From: Tomitella biformata AHU 1821
GTDB taxonomy: Bacteria; Actinomycetota; Actinomycetes; Mycobacteriales; Mycobacteriaceae
Reading direction: 5' to 3'
Assembly (NCBI RefSeq): GCF_000524475.1
Contig: NZ_BAVQ01000072.1
Span: 1 to 64,000, forward strand
Length of the DNA stretch: 64,000 nucleotides
Positions 24,033 to 32,704 of this stretch are shown piece by piece (position 1 is the first letter of the stretch; each line of letters begins with the position of its first letter). The translations under genes and the position numbers were made by a program. Below the pieces are notes generated by a model. That model ran no database searches, was not told where the DNA came from, and saw only the letters and a program-made list of their open reading frames with translations.

Positions 24033-25271
24033 ATGTACGAGTGGTCCGAAACTGATCTGATGGTGCGCGATGCGGTGCGCGGGTTCATCGACAAGGAGAT
24101 TCGGCCGGTCTCGGAGCAGTTGGAGAGCGGCGAGCTGCCCCCGTTCGGCGTGCTCCGCAAGCTGTTCCAAGCCTTCGGCCTCGACGAGATGGCCAGGGAG
24201 TCGCTGCAGTCCGCGCTCGATCGCGAGTCCGGCGTCGTAGCGGAGGACGGCGAGAAGAAGGACGGCGGCTCCTACAGCGGTGCCGGCAGTATGGGCGTGA
24301 TCCTCAACAGCGAGCTGGCCACCGTCAGCCTCGGCCTGGTCGCGTCGATGGGCGTCTCCGTCGGCCTGACCGTCGGCACCATCCGCAGCCGGGGAACCCT
24401 GGCGCAGAAGAAGCGCTGGCTGCCCGAGCTGGTGACATTCGAGAAGGTCGGCGCCTGGGCGATCACCGAGCCGGACTCCGGCTCCGACGCGTTCGGCGGC
24501 ATGAAGTCGACCGTGCGCCGCGACGGCGAGGACTACATCCTCAACGGCCAGAAGACGTTCATCACCAACGGCCCGTACGCCGACGTGATGGTGGTGTTCG
24601 CCAAGCTCGACGAGGGTGACGCCACGGTCGACCGCCGCGACCGCAAGGTGCTCACCTTCGTTCTGGACACTGGTATGGAAGGCCTGGTCCAGGGCAAGCC
24701 AATGAAGAAGATGGGCATGAACTCCTCGCCCACCGGCGAGTTGTTCTTCGACAACGTGCGCCTGACGCCGGACCGCCTGCTGGGCGAGAGCGAGGAGTTC
24801 GCCAAGAAGGACGGCAAGGCGAGCGCGAAGGACAGCTTCGTCGCCGAGCGCATCGGTATCGCGTCGCTGGCGCTGGGCATCATCAATGAGTGCCATCGCC
24901 TGTCCATCGATTACGCGAAGAGTCGTATGCTCTGGGGCCAGCCAATCTCGCAGTTCCAGCTCATCCAGCTCAAGCTAGCCGAGATGGAGATCGCCCGGAT
25001 CAACGTGCAGAACATGGTCTTCAACGCGATCGAGCGGATGCAGGCCGGGCATAAGATCCCGCTCTCGGAGGCGTCGGCCGTGAAGCTCTACTCCTCGCGC
25101 GCGGCGACCGAGGTGGCGATGGAGGCGGTGCAGCTCTTCGGGGGCAACGGCTATATGTCCGAGTACAAGGTGGAGCAGCTCGCCCGCGATGCGAAGTCGC
25201 TCATGATCTACGCGGGCAGCAACGAGATCCAGGTGACGCATATCGCGAAGGGTCTGCTTGCTGATAATTGA
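24033..25271 (+). CDS. acyl-CoA dehydrogenase (FadE-like)
   Basis: FAD-dependent enzyme of 412 residues introducing a trans-2 double bond in acyl-CoA. Family signatures are AWAITEPDSGSDAFG (FAD contact), the middle KTFITNGPYAD strand, and QLFGGNGYMSEY with the C-terminal YAGSNEIQ that carries the usual catalytic Glu position. A long insertion (residues ~60-90, Asp/Gly/Lys rich) is unusual compared with short-chain dehydrogenases. The ATG at 24033 has GGAG 9 bases ahead. A hairpin ends the gene, then a TetR gene follows. A KstR-like site precedes it, but a role in sterol breakdown is only a possibility. Confidence 0.9.
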   Translation: MYEWSETDLMVRDAVRGFIDKEIRPVSEQLESGELPPFGVLRKLFQAFGLDEMARESLQSALDRESGVVAEDGEKKDGGSYSGAGSMGVILNSELATVSLGLVASMGVSVGLTVGTIRSRGTLAQKKRWLPELVTFEKVGAWAITEPDSGSDAFGGMKSTVRRDGEDYILNGQKTFITNGPYADVMVVFAKLDEGDATVDRRDRKVLTFVLDTGMEGLVQGKPMKKMGMNSSPTGELFFDNVRLTPDRLLGESEEFAKKDGKASAKDSFVAERIGIASLALGIINECHRLSIDYAKSRMLWGQPISQFQLIQLKLAEMEIARINVQNMVFNAIERMQAGHKIPLSEASAVKLYSSRAATEVAMEAVQLFGGNGYMSEYKVEQLARDAKSLMIYAGSNEIQVTHIAKGLLADN

Positions 25272-25293
25272 AAGGCAGTATGACTATTAACGT

Positions 25294-25319
25294 CGGGCCG
25301 ACGGTGATCCGTCGGCCCG
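25294..25319 (+). terminator. hairpin terminator after the acyl-CoA dehydrogenase
   Basis: Perfect 9-bp stem CGGGCCGAC / GTCGGCCCG with an 8-base loop, 22 bases after the stop codon. Confidence 0.65.
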
Positions 25320-25353
25320 GCCTTAAGATTTGGACGGTCGATCGACTCGGAAG

Positions 25354-25382
25354 CTGACAGTTCGATCACCGTGTCGTAGCAT
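25354..25382 (+). promoter_or_regulatory. leaderless promoter of the TetR gene
   Basis: CTGACA, 17 bases, TAGCAT; the predicted start falls exactly on the A of the ATG at 25389. Confidence 0.6.
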
Positions 25383-25388
25383 GGGCCC

Positions 25389-26027
25389 ATGACAGAGCGA
25401 GTTTCCGAGCGCCGATACCGCGGCCTCCCCCCCGAAGTGCGCCAAGCTGACCGCCTGCATAGATTCCGCGAAGCTGGCCTGGACGCGTTCGCGACCTCGG
25501 GGTATATGAACAGCTCTGTGCCAGAGATCTGTAAACTGGCCGGATTGTCGACTCGTCAGTTCTATGAGGAATTCTCCTCCCGCGAGGGTCTGATCCTGGA
25601 CCTGTACACCCGCATCCACGCCGAGGCCCGGGCGAAGGTTATCGAAGCTGTGGAGGGGGCGGTCGGCCGCAGCTATCGCGAGGTGGCCACCACAGCCGCG
25701 ACGGCGTACATCCACGCGATCGCGGACGACCCGCGGCGCGCCCGCCTGGCCTTAGTGGAGGTCGTCGGCCTGAACCAGAAGGTGGAGGGCTGGCGGGAAG
25801 CCAACACCGCCGACTGGGCCCAACTGATCGAAAAAATCCTCCGTGACATGGTGCCGGCTGGCCACGAGCCCACCGGCGGCTACCGGCTGGTGATGGTGGG
25901 GATGGTCGGCGCCGTCAACGCGCTGGCCCAAGACTGGAGCGAGAGCTCGCCCCGCCCGCCGATGTCGGACCTCATCGACATCATCATCCCCCTGACGCTC
26001 TCCCTGTTCGGCCTTCCGCTCGAGTAG
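25389..26027 (+). CDS. TetR-family transcriptional regulator
   Basis: 212 residues. The DNA-binding domain spans about residues 22-65 (FREAGLDAFATSGYMNSSVPEICKLAGLSTRQFYEEFSS); the C-terminal half is a helical ligand pocket. Transcribed leaderless. It sits between an acyl-CoA dehydrogenase and the mscR operon in the same direction; an inverted repeat CCTGTTCG-N11-CGAACAGG in front of mscR is a candidate operator for it. Confidence 0.9.
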   Translation: MTERVSERRYRGLPPEVRQADRLHRFREAGLDAFATSGYMNSSVPEICKLAGLSTRQFYEEFSSREGLILDLYTRIHAEARAKVIEAVEGAVGRSYREVATTAATAYIHAIADDPRRARLALVEVVGLNQKVEGWREANTADWAQLIEKILRDMVPAGHEPTGGYRLVMVGMVGAVNALAQDWSESSPRPPMSDLIDIIIPLTLSLFGLPLE

Positions 26028-26118
26028 TCGCCTGGCGCTGTCGGATGCGTGGCCTGGCCAGCATTCCCACGCGCCCAATGGTCAATGTCGGCGGGCGATG
26101 AGATCATGGTTTCACGTA

Positions 26119-26145
26119 CCTGTTCGTTGAGCTCTCGCGAACAGG
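26119..26145. promoter_or_regulatory. 8-bp inverted repeat upstream of mscR
   Basis: CCTGTTCG (26119-26126) and CGAACAGG (26138-26145), 11 bases apart, 25 bases before the mscR start. A plausible TetR operator or 5' UTR hairpin. Confidence 0.5.
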
Positions 26146-26169
26146 ATGTCATGAGCTCAGGAGGCCACG

Positions 26170-27258
26170 TTGTCACAGACAGTCATGGGCGTCATTGCCC
26201 GATCCAAGGGTGCGCCCGTCGAGTTGGTTCCGATCGTCATCCCTGATCCCGGCGCTCGCGAGGTCGTTGTGAAGATCGCGGCCTGCGGGGTCTGCCATAC
26301 CGACCTGGCGTATCGCGATGGCGGCATTAACGACGAGTACCCGTTCCTGCTGGGCCACGAGGCCGCGGGCATTGTGGAGACCATTGGCTCCAATGTCACG
26401 CACGTGCAGGTTGGCGACTACGTGGTGCTCAACTGGCGCGCGGTCTGCGGCCAGTGTCGGGCGTGCAAGAAGGGCTCCCCGCACCTGTGCTTCGACACGT
26501 TCAACGCCGAGCAGAAGATGACCCTCGAGGACGGGACCGAACTCTCACCGGCGCTGGGCATCGGGGCGTTCGCGGATAAGACCCTCGTCCACGAGGGCCA
26601 GTGCACGAAGGTGGACCCGGCTGTCGATCCCGCCGTCGCCGGTTTGCTGGGCTGTGGCGTGATGGCCGGCCTGGGCGCGGCCGTGAACACCGGCAACGTG
26701 GGCCGGGGGGACTCTGTGGCCGTGATCGGCTGCGGCGGCGTCGGCGATGCCGCGATCATGGGCGCGCGCTTGGCAGGGGCGTCGACGATCATCGCTATCG
26801 ACCGCGACGCGCAGAAGCTCGAGTGGGCGGTTGACCTCGGCGCGACGCACACCATCAACGCAACCGAGGTCGCCGACGTGGTCGAGGCGGTCAAGGAGCT
26901 GACCGACGGGTTCGGCGCGGACGTCGTGATCGACGCCGTCGGCCGGCCCGAGACCTGGAAGCAGGCGTTCTACGCCCGCGACCTCGCCGGCACCGTGGTG
27001 CTGGTGGGCGTGCCCACCCCGGACATGGTGTTGGAGATGCCGCTGGTGGACTTCTTCTCGCACGGCGGGTCGTTGAAGTCGTCCTGGTATGGGGACTGCC
27101 TGCCGGAGCGGGACTTCCCGACGTATGTGGACCTGCACCTGCAGGGCCGGTTGCCGCTGGACAAGTTCGTCACCGAGCGGGTCGGCCTCGGCGAGGTCGA
27201 GGCCGCGTTCGAGAAGATGCACGCGGGCACGGTCCTGCGTTCGGTGGTGGTGTTGTGA
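26170..27258 (+). CDS. mscR: S-(hydroxymethyl)mycothiol dehydrogenase
   Basis: Zinc-dependent class III-like alcohol dehydrogenase, 362 residues, that oxidises the formaldehyde-mycothiol adduct and can reduce S-nitrosomycothiol. Catalytic Zn ligands: Cys42 (GVCHTD), His63-Glu64 (LGHEAAG); structural Zn ligands Cys93, Cys96, Cys99, Cys107; NAD motif GCGGVGDA. It starts with TTG, supported by AGGAGG six bases ahead. It overlaps the MBL-fold gene by 4 bases, the same mscR-hydrolase pairing as Rv2259-Rv2260 in M. tuberculosis. Confidence 0.92.
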   Translation: MSQTVMGVIARSKGAPVELVPIVIPDPGAREVVVKIAACGVCHTDLAYRDGGINDEYPFLLGHEAAGIVETIGSNVTHVQVGDYVVLNWRAVCGQCRACKKGSPHLCFDTFNAEQKMTLEDGTELSPALGIGAFADKTLVHEGQCTKVDPAVDPAVAGLLGCGVMAGLGAAVNTGNVGRGDSVAVIGCGGVGDAAIMGARLAGASTIIAIDRDAQKLEWAVDLGATHTINATEVADVVEAVKELTDGFGADVVIDAVGRPETWKQAFYARDLAGTVVLVGVPTPDMVLEMPLVDFFSHGGSLKSSWYGDCLPERDFPTYVDLHLQGRLPLDKFVTERVGLGEVEAAFEKMHAGTVLRSVVVL

Positions 27259-27887
27259 GCGGCGAGTTGCGGATCGACCATGTGGTGACGTCGGGGCAGT
27301 TCTGCCTGGACGGTGGCTGCTGGGACGTCGACAACAACATCTGGCTGATCGGCGATGACTCCGAGGTGGTCGTCATCGACGCCGCGCATGCGGTCGAGCC
27401 CATCGTCGCGGCCATCGGCAACCGGAAGCTCGTGGCGGTGCTGCTCACGCACGCGCACAATGACCACATCACCGTCGCCCCGGAGTTGGCCGCGCGCTAT
27501 GGCGCACCGATCCTGCTGCACCCGGATGATGATGTGCTGTGGCAGCAGACCCATCCCGGAGTGGAGTACACGCCGTTGGCGGATCAGCAGCGGATCCCCG
27601 TCGCCGGCACGCACCTCGAGGTGCTGCACACGCCCGGGCACTCACCGGGCTCGGTGTGTCTTTACCAGCCGGCAAAGGGTGTCGTATTCAGTGGCGACAC
27701 GTTGTTCAATGGTGGGCCGGGGGCGACGGGCAGGTCGTTCTCGGACTTCCCGACGATCATCGCCTCGATCAGCGAGCGGCTCCTGACACTGCCCGGCGAG
27801 GTGCAGGTGCACACCGGGCACGGGGACAACACGTCGATCGGCGCGGAGGCCCCGAACCTGCAGAGCTGGATCGACAGGGGCAACTGA
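27255..27887 (+). CDS. MBL-fold metallo-hydrolase (MscR partner)
   Basis: 210 residues, metallo-beta-lactamase fold of glyoxalase II type. The metal motif HAHNDH gives His66, His68, Asp70 and His71; a later HTPGHSPGS motif and FSGDTLF supply the remaining ligands. In formaldehyde detoxification with mycothiol it would hydrolyse the thioester product S-formyl-mycothiol; this role is inferred from operon context. GTG start overlaps the mscR stop (GTGA). Confidence 0.9.
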   Translation: MSGELRIDHVVTSGQFCLDGGCWDVDNNIWLIGDDSEVVVIDAAHAVEPIVAAIGNRKLVAVLLTHAHNDHITVAPELAARYGAPILLHPDDDVLWQQTHPGVEYTPLADQQRIPVAGTHLEVLHTPGHSPGSVCLYQPAKGVVFSGDTLFNGGPGATGRSFSDFPTIIASISERLLTLPGEVQVHTGHGDNTSIGAEAPNLQSWIDRGN

Positions 27888-27937
27888 GCATCAGCGGTAT
27901 CGGCACGGTTCTGGAACTGCGCACCTCGATTATCGGG

Positions 27938-28618
27938 GTGCTTGATCGCGCGAGCGTCGGCGGATCTGGGACCGTGCCGTCCGCTATGGGCAAGCGCCTC
28001 CGCGGGGGGCCCGTGTGGCTGGGGGAGCTCGGGTTCGACGGCGATCAGCAGGCGGACCGCAAGAACCACGGCGGGCCGGCCAAGGCCGTGCTGGTCTACC
28101 CCGCCGAGCACTACCCATTTTGGCTTGGCCGGTATGGCTTCTCATTCGACGACCGCGGGCTCGGCGAGAACCTCCGAACCAGGGGGTGGGACGAGACGAC
28201 GGTGCACCCCGGCGACCGCTTCCGCATCGGCGAGGCGCTGGTACGGGTCACCGCTCCGCGCCGTCCCTGCTACAAGCTGGGGTTGAACCAGGGCATCAAG
28301 GATCTCGCGGTGCACGTGCAGGCCACCGGCCGCACGGGTTTCTACCTGGCCGTAGAGGGGCCGGGTTTCGTCGAGGTCGGCGTCGCCATCGAGCTCGTCG
28401 AGGCCGCGGCGCACGGCGTGAGCGCCTTCGAGGTGAACCGGGTGCTCAACATCGACAAGTTCGACCAGTCCGGCATCGAGCGCGTGCTGACCGCGGCCGA
28501 CTATCTGCCCGGGCCTTGGGTGGAGAAACTGTTGGGCCGGAGGGCGTCGACCCGCGATGAACCGCCGAGGGGCCCGGCGTCCTTGGCGGCCGAGGACGAT
28601 CCGCGGCTGTTCGGCTGA
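27938..28618 (+). CDS. MOSC domain protein (YiiM-like)
   Basis: At least 226 residues with a MOSC domain: GELGFDGDQQADRKNHGGPAK at the start, GENLRTRG in the middle and the conserved Cys in APRRPCYKLG. Related YiiM handles 6-N-hydroxylaminopurine through molybdenum cofactor-linked sulfur chemistry; activity here is unknown. The start is unclear: coding-like sequence reaches back to 27884, where only a CTG overlapping the MBL stop is available; the first canonical start in frame is the GTG at 27938. Third gene of the mscR operon. Confidence 0.7.
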   Translation: MLDRASVGGSGTVPSAMGKRLRGGPVWLGELGFDGDQQADRKNHGGPAKAVLVYPAEHYPFWLGRYGFSFDDRGLGENLRTRGWDETTVHPGDRFRIGEALVRVTAPRRPCYKLGLNQGIKDLAVHVQATGRTGFYLAVEGPGFVEVGVAIELVEAAAHGVSAFEVNRVLNIDKFDQSGIERVLTAADYLPGPWVEKLLGRRASTRDEPPRGPASLAAEDDPRLFG

Positions 28619-28648
28619 GCCGCACGCAGAATAACTAAGCCGCCTGAA

Positions 28649-28678
28649 TTGACGTTACTCCCCAGTAACAAGTGTTAC
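28649..28678. promoter_or_regulatory. overlapping inverted repeats and -35 element before the mycolyltransferase-like gene
   Basis: TTGACG at 28649 runs into GTTACTCCCCAGTAAC (28654-28669), which overlaps GTAACAAGTGTTAC (28665-28678). The two palindromes share GTAAC and lie where the promoter should be, 40-70 bases before the start codon; likely regulator sites. A clear -10 box is missing. Confidence 0.5.
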
Positions 28679-28719
28679 CGTCGGACGCTGTCGTAATTCG
28701 ACGTTCGGGAGGGGTAAAC

Positions 28720-29787
28720 GTGATCCAGAATCGACGTGGCCGTGTGGTGGGGATGGCAGGCGCAGCCTTGATCGCCTCGATGCTGCTGTCCGGCGGCATT
28801 GCGGGTGCCGCACCGGACACCGGGAGCGAGGGTGCCGATGACGCGATCCGGGGTTTCACCACCCCCGAGTTCCTGCAGGACGAGCCGCAGCCGTTGCCGC
28901 TGACCCGCGACGGCATCTCGGCGGCCGCAGTAGTTGAGAACCAGCAGATCTCGGAGCAGGTTCGCAAAATCACGATCGCCTCGCCGGCCTTGGGCCGTGA
29001 CGTCACAGTCGATGTGCTGCTGCCTGCGGACAACTCCGTCCCGCGGCCGGTGCTCTATATGCTCGACGGCGTCGACGCCCCCGACGACTACAGCAAGTGG
29101 ATGATCAACGGCGCCCCCGAGTTCTTTGCGGATAAGAACGTGAATGTGGTGCTGGTCAACGGCGGTGAGGCCAGCATGTATACGGACTGGGAGCAGGAGG
29201 ACCCGGAGCTGGGCTGGAACCAGTGGGAGACCTACCTGACCCAGGAGCTGCCGGCGCTGATCGACGCGGAGCTCGGGACCAGCGGGGTTCGCGGGATCGC
29301 GGGCAACTCGATGGGCGCGCAGGCCGCCCTGATGACGGTCACCCGAAACCCCGAGCTCTACAGCGCAGTGGCGGGTTTCAGCGGCTGCTATTCCGCGTCG
29401 GATCCCATGGGGATGCTCACCACCCGCTCCACCGTGACCGCGCGCGGGGGCGACCCCGACAACATGTGGGCACCCGGCGGCCCGGCCTGGGAGCAGCACG
29501 ACTCCGTGGTCAACGCCGAGGCGCTGCGCGGCAAGACCATCTACCTGTCGGTGGGCAATGGCGCCGTGGGCCGGCATGAGCCCAACCCGACGCTGTCCAA
29601 CGTCGTCGCCGGTGGAGTCCTTGAAGGCGGTGCCAACTACTGCACGCGGTCGATGGATGCCCGCCTCGGCGAGCTTGGTATCCCCGCGGTGATCGATTAC
29701 GAGCCCGAGGGCATCCACGCCTGGGGCTACTGGACTGACCAGCTGCCGAAGATGTGGCCGACGATCTCGGCGGGGCTGGGGCTGTAG
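28720..29787 (+). CDS. antigen 85-family mycolyltransferase-like esterase
   Basis: 355 residues, secreted. A signal peptide spans residues 1-32 (basic start, then AALIASMLLSGGIAGAA). The alpha/beta-hydrolase nucleophile Ser197 is in GNSMGAQAA and the His333 in HAWGYW replaces the HSWEYW seen in antigen 85. Such enzymes transfer mycolates to trehalose or arabinogalactan, or act as related esterases, which marks a mycolate-bearing host. The GTG at 28720 has GGAGGGG six bases ahead. Monocistronic, with overlapping palindromes at its promoter. Confidence 0.85.
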   Translation: MIQNRRGRVVGMAGAALIASMLLSGGIAGAAPDTGSEGADDAIRGFTTPEFLQDEPQPLPLTRDGISAAAVVENQQISEQVRKITIASPALGRDVTVDVLLPADNSVPRPVLYMLDGVDAPDDYSKWMINGAPEFFADKNVNVVLVNGGEASMYTDWEQEDPELGWNQWETYLTQELPALIDAELGTSGVRGIAGNSMGAQAALMTVTRNPELYSAVAGFSGCYSASDPMGMLTTRSTVTARGGDPDNMWAPGGPAWEQHDSVVNAEALRGKTIYLSVGNGAVGRHEPNPTLSNVVAGGVLEGGANYCTRSMDARLGELGIPAVIDYEPEGIHAWGYWTDQLPKMWPTISAGLGL

Positions 29788-29845
29788 CTGCGGGGAACAT
29801 GCGCTGGGTGTGCGCCTCGGGCGATGGGGTGTCGGGTGCTGGGCA

Positions 29846-30655
29846 TCATGTGCTCTCGCCATTGCCGAAGGTTCCGTGGCGGCCGGCGCCGGCCGCGAAT
29901 TCCGCGGCGCCGCGGGCACCCTCGGCTTCGACGATCGGGATGCCGGCTGCGCCCTCGGCCCGCAGGGCGTCGGCCAGCGGCAGGTCTTGGGAGCGATAGG
30001 CAGACGCGCGGTCGGCGAGCATGCACAGCTGGGGGAACGCGGCGAGCTGGCCCGCCAGCTCCTGGGCCGCGCCCAGCGCATCGCCGACGGGGACGACGCG
30101 GTTGGCCAGGCCGAACGCGAGGGCCTCCTGCGCGTCGACGGGACGGCCGGTCAGGATCATGTCGAGCGCCCGGCCCTGGCCGATGACGCGGGGCAGGCGC
30201 ACGGTGCCGCCGTCGATGAGCGGCACCCCCCAGCGGCGGCAGAACACGCCGAAGACGGAGGCCTCCTCGCACACCCGCAGGTCGGCCAGCAGCGCGAGCT
30301 CGAGGCCGCCGGCCACGGCATATCCGCTGACGGCGGCGATCAGGGGCTTGGTCAGGGCCATGCGGGTGGGCCCCATGGGGCCGGTGCCGCCGCCCTCAGG
30401 ATTCAGCTCATGCACCCGCGCCGGGTCGGAGACGGCCGTGAGGTCCGCGCCGGCGCAGAATGTGCCGCCGGCACCCCAGAGGATGGCCACTAGTTGGGAG
30501 TCGTCGGCCTCGAACTGTAGGAACACGTCGCGCAGTTGGGCGGCCATGGGGCCGTCGACGGCGTTCTTGCGGTCCGGCCGGTTCATCACGATGGTGGTCA
30601 CCGGGCCGTCGTGCGTGACGTAGACGTCGGTGGATGGTGATGATCTCTCGGGCAC
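29846..30655 (-). CDS. enoyl-CoA hydratase/isomerase (crotonase) family protein
   Basis: 269 residues. Crotonase fold with the oxyanion-hole strands GTFCAGADL and the GYAVAGGLELALLADLRV helix; at the position of the usual second catalytic Glu there is GVPLIDGGTVRL, where Asp occupies the place, so hydratase activity is uncertain. Possibly a 3-hydroxyacyl-CoA or other acyl-CoA processing enzyme. GTG start at 30653-30655 with GAGG about 8 bases ahead. Followed on the same strand by nothing before the mycolyltransferase-like gene, with which it converges. Confidence 0.88.
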   Translation of the reverse strand: MPERSSPSTDVYVTHDGPVTTIVMNRPDRKNAVDGPMAAQLRDVFLQFEADDSQLVAILWGAGGTFCAGADLTAVSDPARVHELNPEGGGTGPMGPTRMALTKPLIAAVSGYAVAGGLELALLADLRVCEEASVFGVFCRRWGVPLIDGGTVRLPRVIGQGRALDMILTGRPVDAQEALAFGLANRVVPVGDALGAAQELAGQLAAFPQLCMLADRASAYRSQDLPLADALRAEGAAGIPIVEAEGARGAAEFAAGAGRHGTFGNGEST

Positions 30656-30698
30656 GGCGGAGTCCTCACGGTCGCGGTTACGGTTGTTCCAGGCTGGT

Positions 30699-31136
30699 TC
30701 AGGACCCCAGCAGCGTTGGAGAGTAGGAGCGCTCCTCGCGCCGAGTGTGGATCCGCCAGCCCGCGGCGGTGCGGACGAAGGCGTCGACGTACCAGAAGCC
30801 GCAGTGCATCACGAGGGGTTGGCCGGCGTCCCCGGTGGCGATCATCGGGTTGTGACAAATGGTCTTGCCGGTCGCGGTATCGCCGGCGATGGTGATCTTG
30901 CTGGTGGAGATCATGTGCTGAAAACCCGCGAAGTTCGGCAGCGCGGCGGCCAGGAACTCCTTGGTGTGCGCCAGATCGCCGCTGCTGCCGCCCATCGCCG
31001 TGTAGTCGATGTGCGCGTCGACGGTGAACACGTCGTCCAGGCCGTCCCAGTCCATGGAGTCGACGCAGTGGCAGTACTCCACCAGCAGATCCTGGATCTC
31101 GAGACGGTCGGAGAGGTGCTGCAGGGTCATGGTCAT
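30699..31136 (-). CDS. SnoaL-like/NTF2 domain protein
   Basis: 145 residues of the NTF2-like superfamily: an N-terminal helix LSDRLEIQDLLVEYCHCVDSMDWDGLDDVFT, then the HIDYTAMGG strand and the C-terminal curved sheet ending RIHTRREERSY. Family members are polyketide cyclases, ketosteroid isomerases or dehydratases; the D/H residues are kept but the reaction is unknown. It precedes the crotonase by 43 bases on the same strand, suggesting one operon. Start at 31136 has CATGAT six bases before (leaderless-like); 31130 is an alternative. Confidence 0.8.
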   Translation of the reverse strand: MTMTLQHLSDRLEIQDLLVEYCHCVDSMDWDGLDDVFTVDAHIDYTAMGGSSGDLAHTKEFLAAALPNFAGFQHMISTSKITIAGDTATGKTICHNPMIATGDAGQPLVMHCGFWYVDAFVRTAAGWRIHTRREERSYSPTLLGS

Positions 31137-31176
31137 CGCAAGATCATGGCACGGTCGGCGGCTGGGCTGAGGGCTA

Positions 31177-31686
31177 TTACGCGAAGGTCTTCCGGGCTGC
31201 CGCGATGAACTCGGACTTATGGCCCTGGTAGTTGTCGCTGAAGCCATCCCGGTCCTTGACGCCGTCCATCGCGGAGTGGGTTAAGAACTCGAAAAGCGTT
31301 TCCGCGCAAGCCAACACATCCTTGGGCGCACTGAGCCGAAGCTCGTTGTGCAGGCTGGCCAGGGTCAGGATCGACTGCGCCAGCTTGCGCACGCCGGGAT
31401 TGTCCGATTCGAGCGCGTCCTCCAGCTCCACATCCTCGAGGTCCTTGCGGTCCACGGAGAGGAGGCTGTTGTGCCCGGAGTCGGCGGCCTCGATGAATGC
31501 CAGGTAGCTCTCGCGCAGGCCCAGGTCCGGGGCAGTGCCCTCGGTGGGACTCGAGCCCCGGCGGCGGCCGCGGCGGGTGAGCGCCATGGTGGCGAAGACG
31601 CCGACCAGCGATCCGATGATGAGTCCAAGAAGCGCACCGGCCCAGAGGGTCGTGTCGGTGTTCAGCAGTGTCACCAGCGAGGTCAT
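31177..31686 (-). CDS. membrane-anchored protein of unknown function, 169 aa
   Basis: One N-terminal membrane segment (about residues 12-36, AGALLGLIIGSLVGVFATMAL) followed by the basic TRRGRRRG stop and a cytosolic helical domain rich in Leu, Asp and Glu. No recognised family. An extended -10 element TGC-TACGCT (31701-31693 on the minus strand) predicts transcription starting exactly at the ATG, so it appears leaderless. Confidence 0.65.
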   Translation of the reverse strand: MTSLVTLLNTDTTLWAGALLGLIIGSLVGVFATMALTRRGRRRGSSPTEGTAPDLGLRESYLAFIEAADSGHNSLLSVDRKDLEDVELEDALESDNPGVRKLAQSILTLASLHNELRLSAPKDVLACAETLFEFLTHSAMDGVKDRDGFSDNYQGHKSEFIAAARKTFA

Positions 31687-31692
31687 GGCGGA

Positions 31693-31701
31693 AGCGTAGC
31701 A
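31693..31701 (-). promoter_or_regulatory. extended -10 of a leaderless transcript
   Basis: TGC-TACGCT on the minus strand; predicted start at 31686, the first base of the ATG. Confidence 0.45.
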
Positions 31702-31708
31702 ATACTGG

Positions 31709-32608
31709 CTACCAGTACTTGAGGACTCGACCGCTCTCGAACCGGCGCAGGGCGCCCGTTAGCGGATCCTTGAACTCGAGGGACCGCGCTAGCAGCTGCA
31801 GAGGATCGGTGAATGTGGTCGGTGCCGCCGCGTCCAAGGTGACGGCGGGGTAGAGGGGATCCCCGAGGATCGGCGCGCCGATGGAATCCAGGTGAACCCG
31901 CAATTGGTGCGTCTTGCCGGTGCGAGGGCGCAGGATGAAGCGGTGGTCCGCAACCTGCTCGATATAGGTCTCGGCATTCGGCTCCCCGTCGATTTCCACG
32001 GCCTGCAGATTGCCCCGGTCCTTGACCATGCGGCTGCGAAGGAGGAGGGGAAGCTCGACGCGGGGAACTGAATCACTCACGGCCTCATAGATTTTGCGCA
32101 CGGATTGTCCCGCGAAGAGCTCCTGGTATGGCCGTCGGGCGGCTGGGTTGCAAGTGAACATCAGCACGCCGGCGGTGAGCCGGTCGAGCCGATGGGCCGG
32201 TACGAGCAAGGGGTTGTCGAACTGCCGCCGCAGTCGCACCAAGGCGGTCTCCACGACGTGTTGCCCCCGCGGGGTGCTGGCTAGAAAGTGGGGCTTGTCG
32301 ATCACCAGCAGGTCCGCGTCGTGGTGCAAGATCTCGAGCTCGAACGGCACCGGCGTCTCGGGCGGAGGGTCGCGGTAGAGGTGGATGAAGGCTCCGCCGA
32401 CCATCGGGGTCGCGTCGGTGATGGGGCAGCCGTGGTCGTCGACCACCTCGCCGGCGCTGACCTTCTCGGCCAGTCGGGCGGCGTCCGTCGGGAAACGGGC
32501 CACCAGGTGCTCGAGCACGGTGCCGACGCTGTCGCGGGGCAGCAGAACCCGGCTGGGATTGAGGCCCTCGCGGACGGGGAGGGGGCGACGGGCTTGGGAG
32601 CGGCTCAC
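31709..32608 (-). CDS. RluA-family pseudouridine synthase
   Basis: 299 residues. The catalytic Asp is in the family motif HRLDR (V-P-A-HRLDRLTAG), with LLVIDKP and RTGKTHQLRVH in their usual positions, as in RluA/RluD/RluC-type rRNA or tRNA pseudouridylases. The S4 domain is not evident. The specific uridine is not predictable. Starts with GTG, with TACGCT on the minus strand placing transcription exactly on the start codon. Confidence 0.88.
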   Translation of the reverse strand: MSRSQARRPLPVREGLNPSRVLLPRDSVGTVLEHLVARFPTDAARLAEKVSAGEVVDDHGCPITDATPMVGGAFIHLYRDPPPETPVPFELEILHHDADLLVIDKPHFLASTPRGQHVVETALVRLRRQFDNPLLVPAHRLDRLTAGVLMFTCNPAARRPYQELFAGQSVRKIYEAVSDSVPRVELPLLLRSRMVKDRGNLQAVEIDGEPNAETYIEQVADHRFILRPRTGKTHQLRVHLDSIGAPILGDPLYPAVTLDAAAPTTFTDPLQLLARSLEFKDPLTGALRRFESGRVLKYW

Positions 32609-32614
32609 GGCTGG

Positions 32615-32620
32615 AGCGTA
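32615..32620 (-). promoter_or_regulatory. -10 element of the leaderless pseudouridine synthase transcript
   Basis: TACGCT on the minus strand; predicted transcription start at 32608, the first base of the GTG. Confidence 0.4.
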
Positions 32621-32625
32621 ACGCG

Positions 32626-32664
32626 CTCGGCCGGCCCCAGCATGGTGCGCTGGGGCCGGCCGAG
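32626..32664 (-). terminator. 16-bp hairpin terminator
   Basis: Perfect inverted repeat CTCGGCCGGCCCCAGC with 7-base loop (32626-32641 with 32649-32664), between the LGFP lipoprotein gene and the pseudouridine synthase promoter. Confidence 0.65.
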
Positions 32665-32704
32665 GCGGAAGACGAAGCCAATCCGTCAGTTGACAGCCGA
32701 GACG

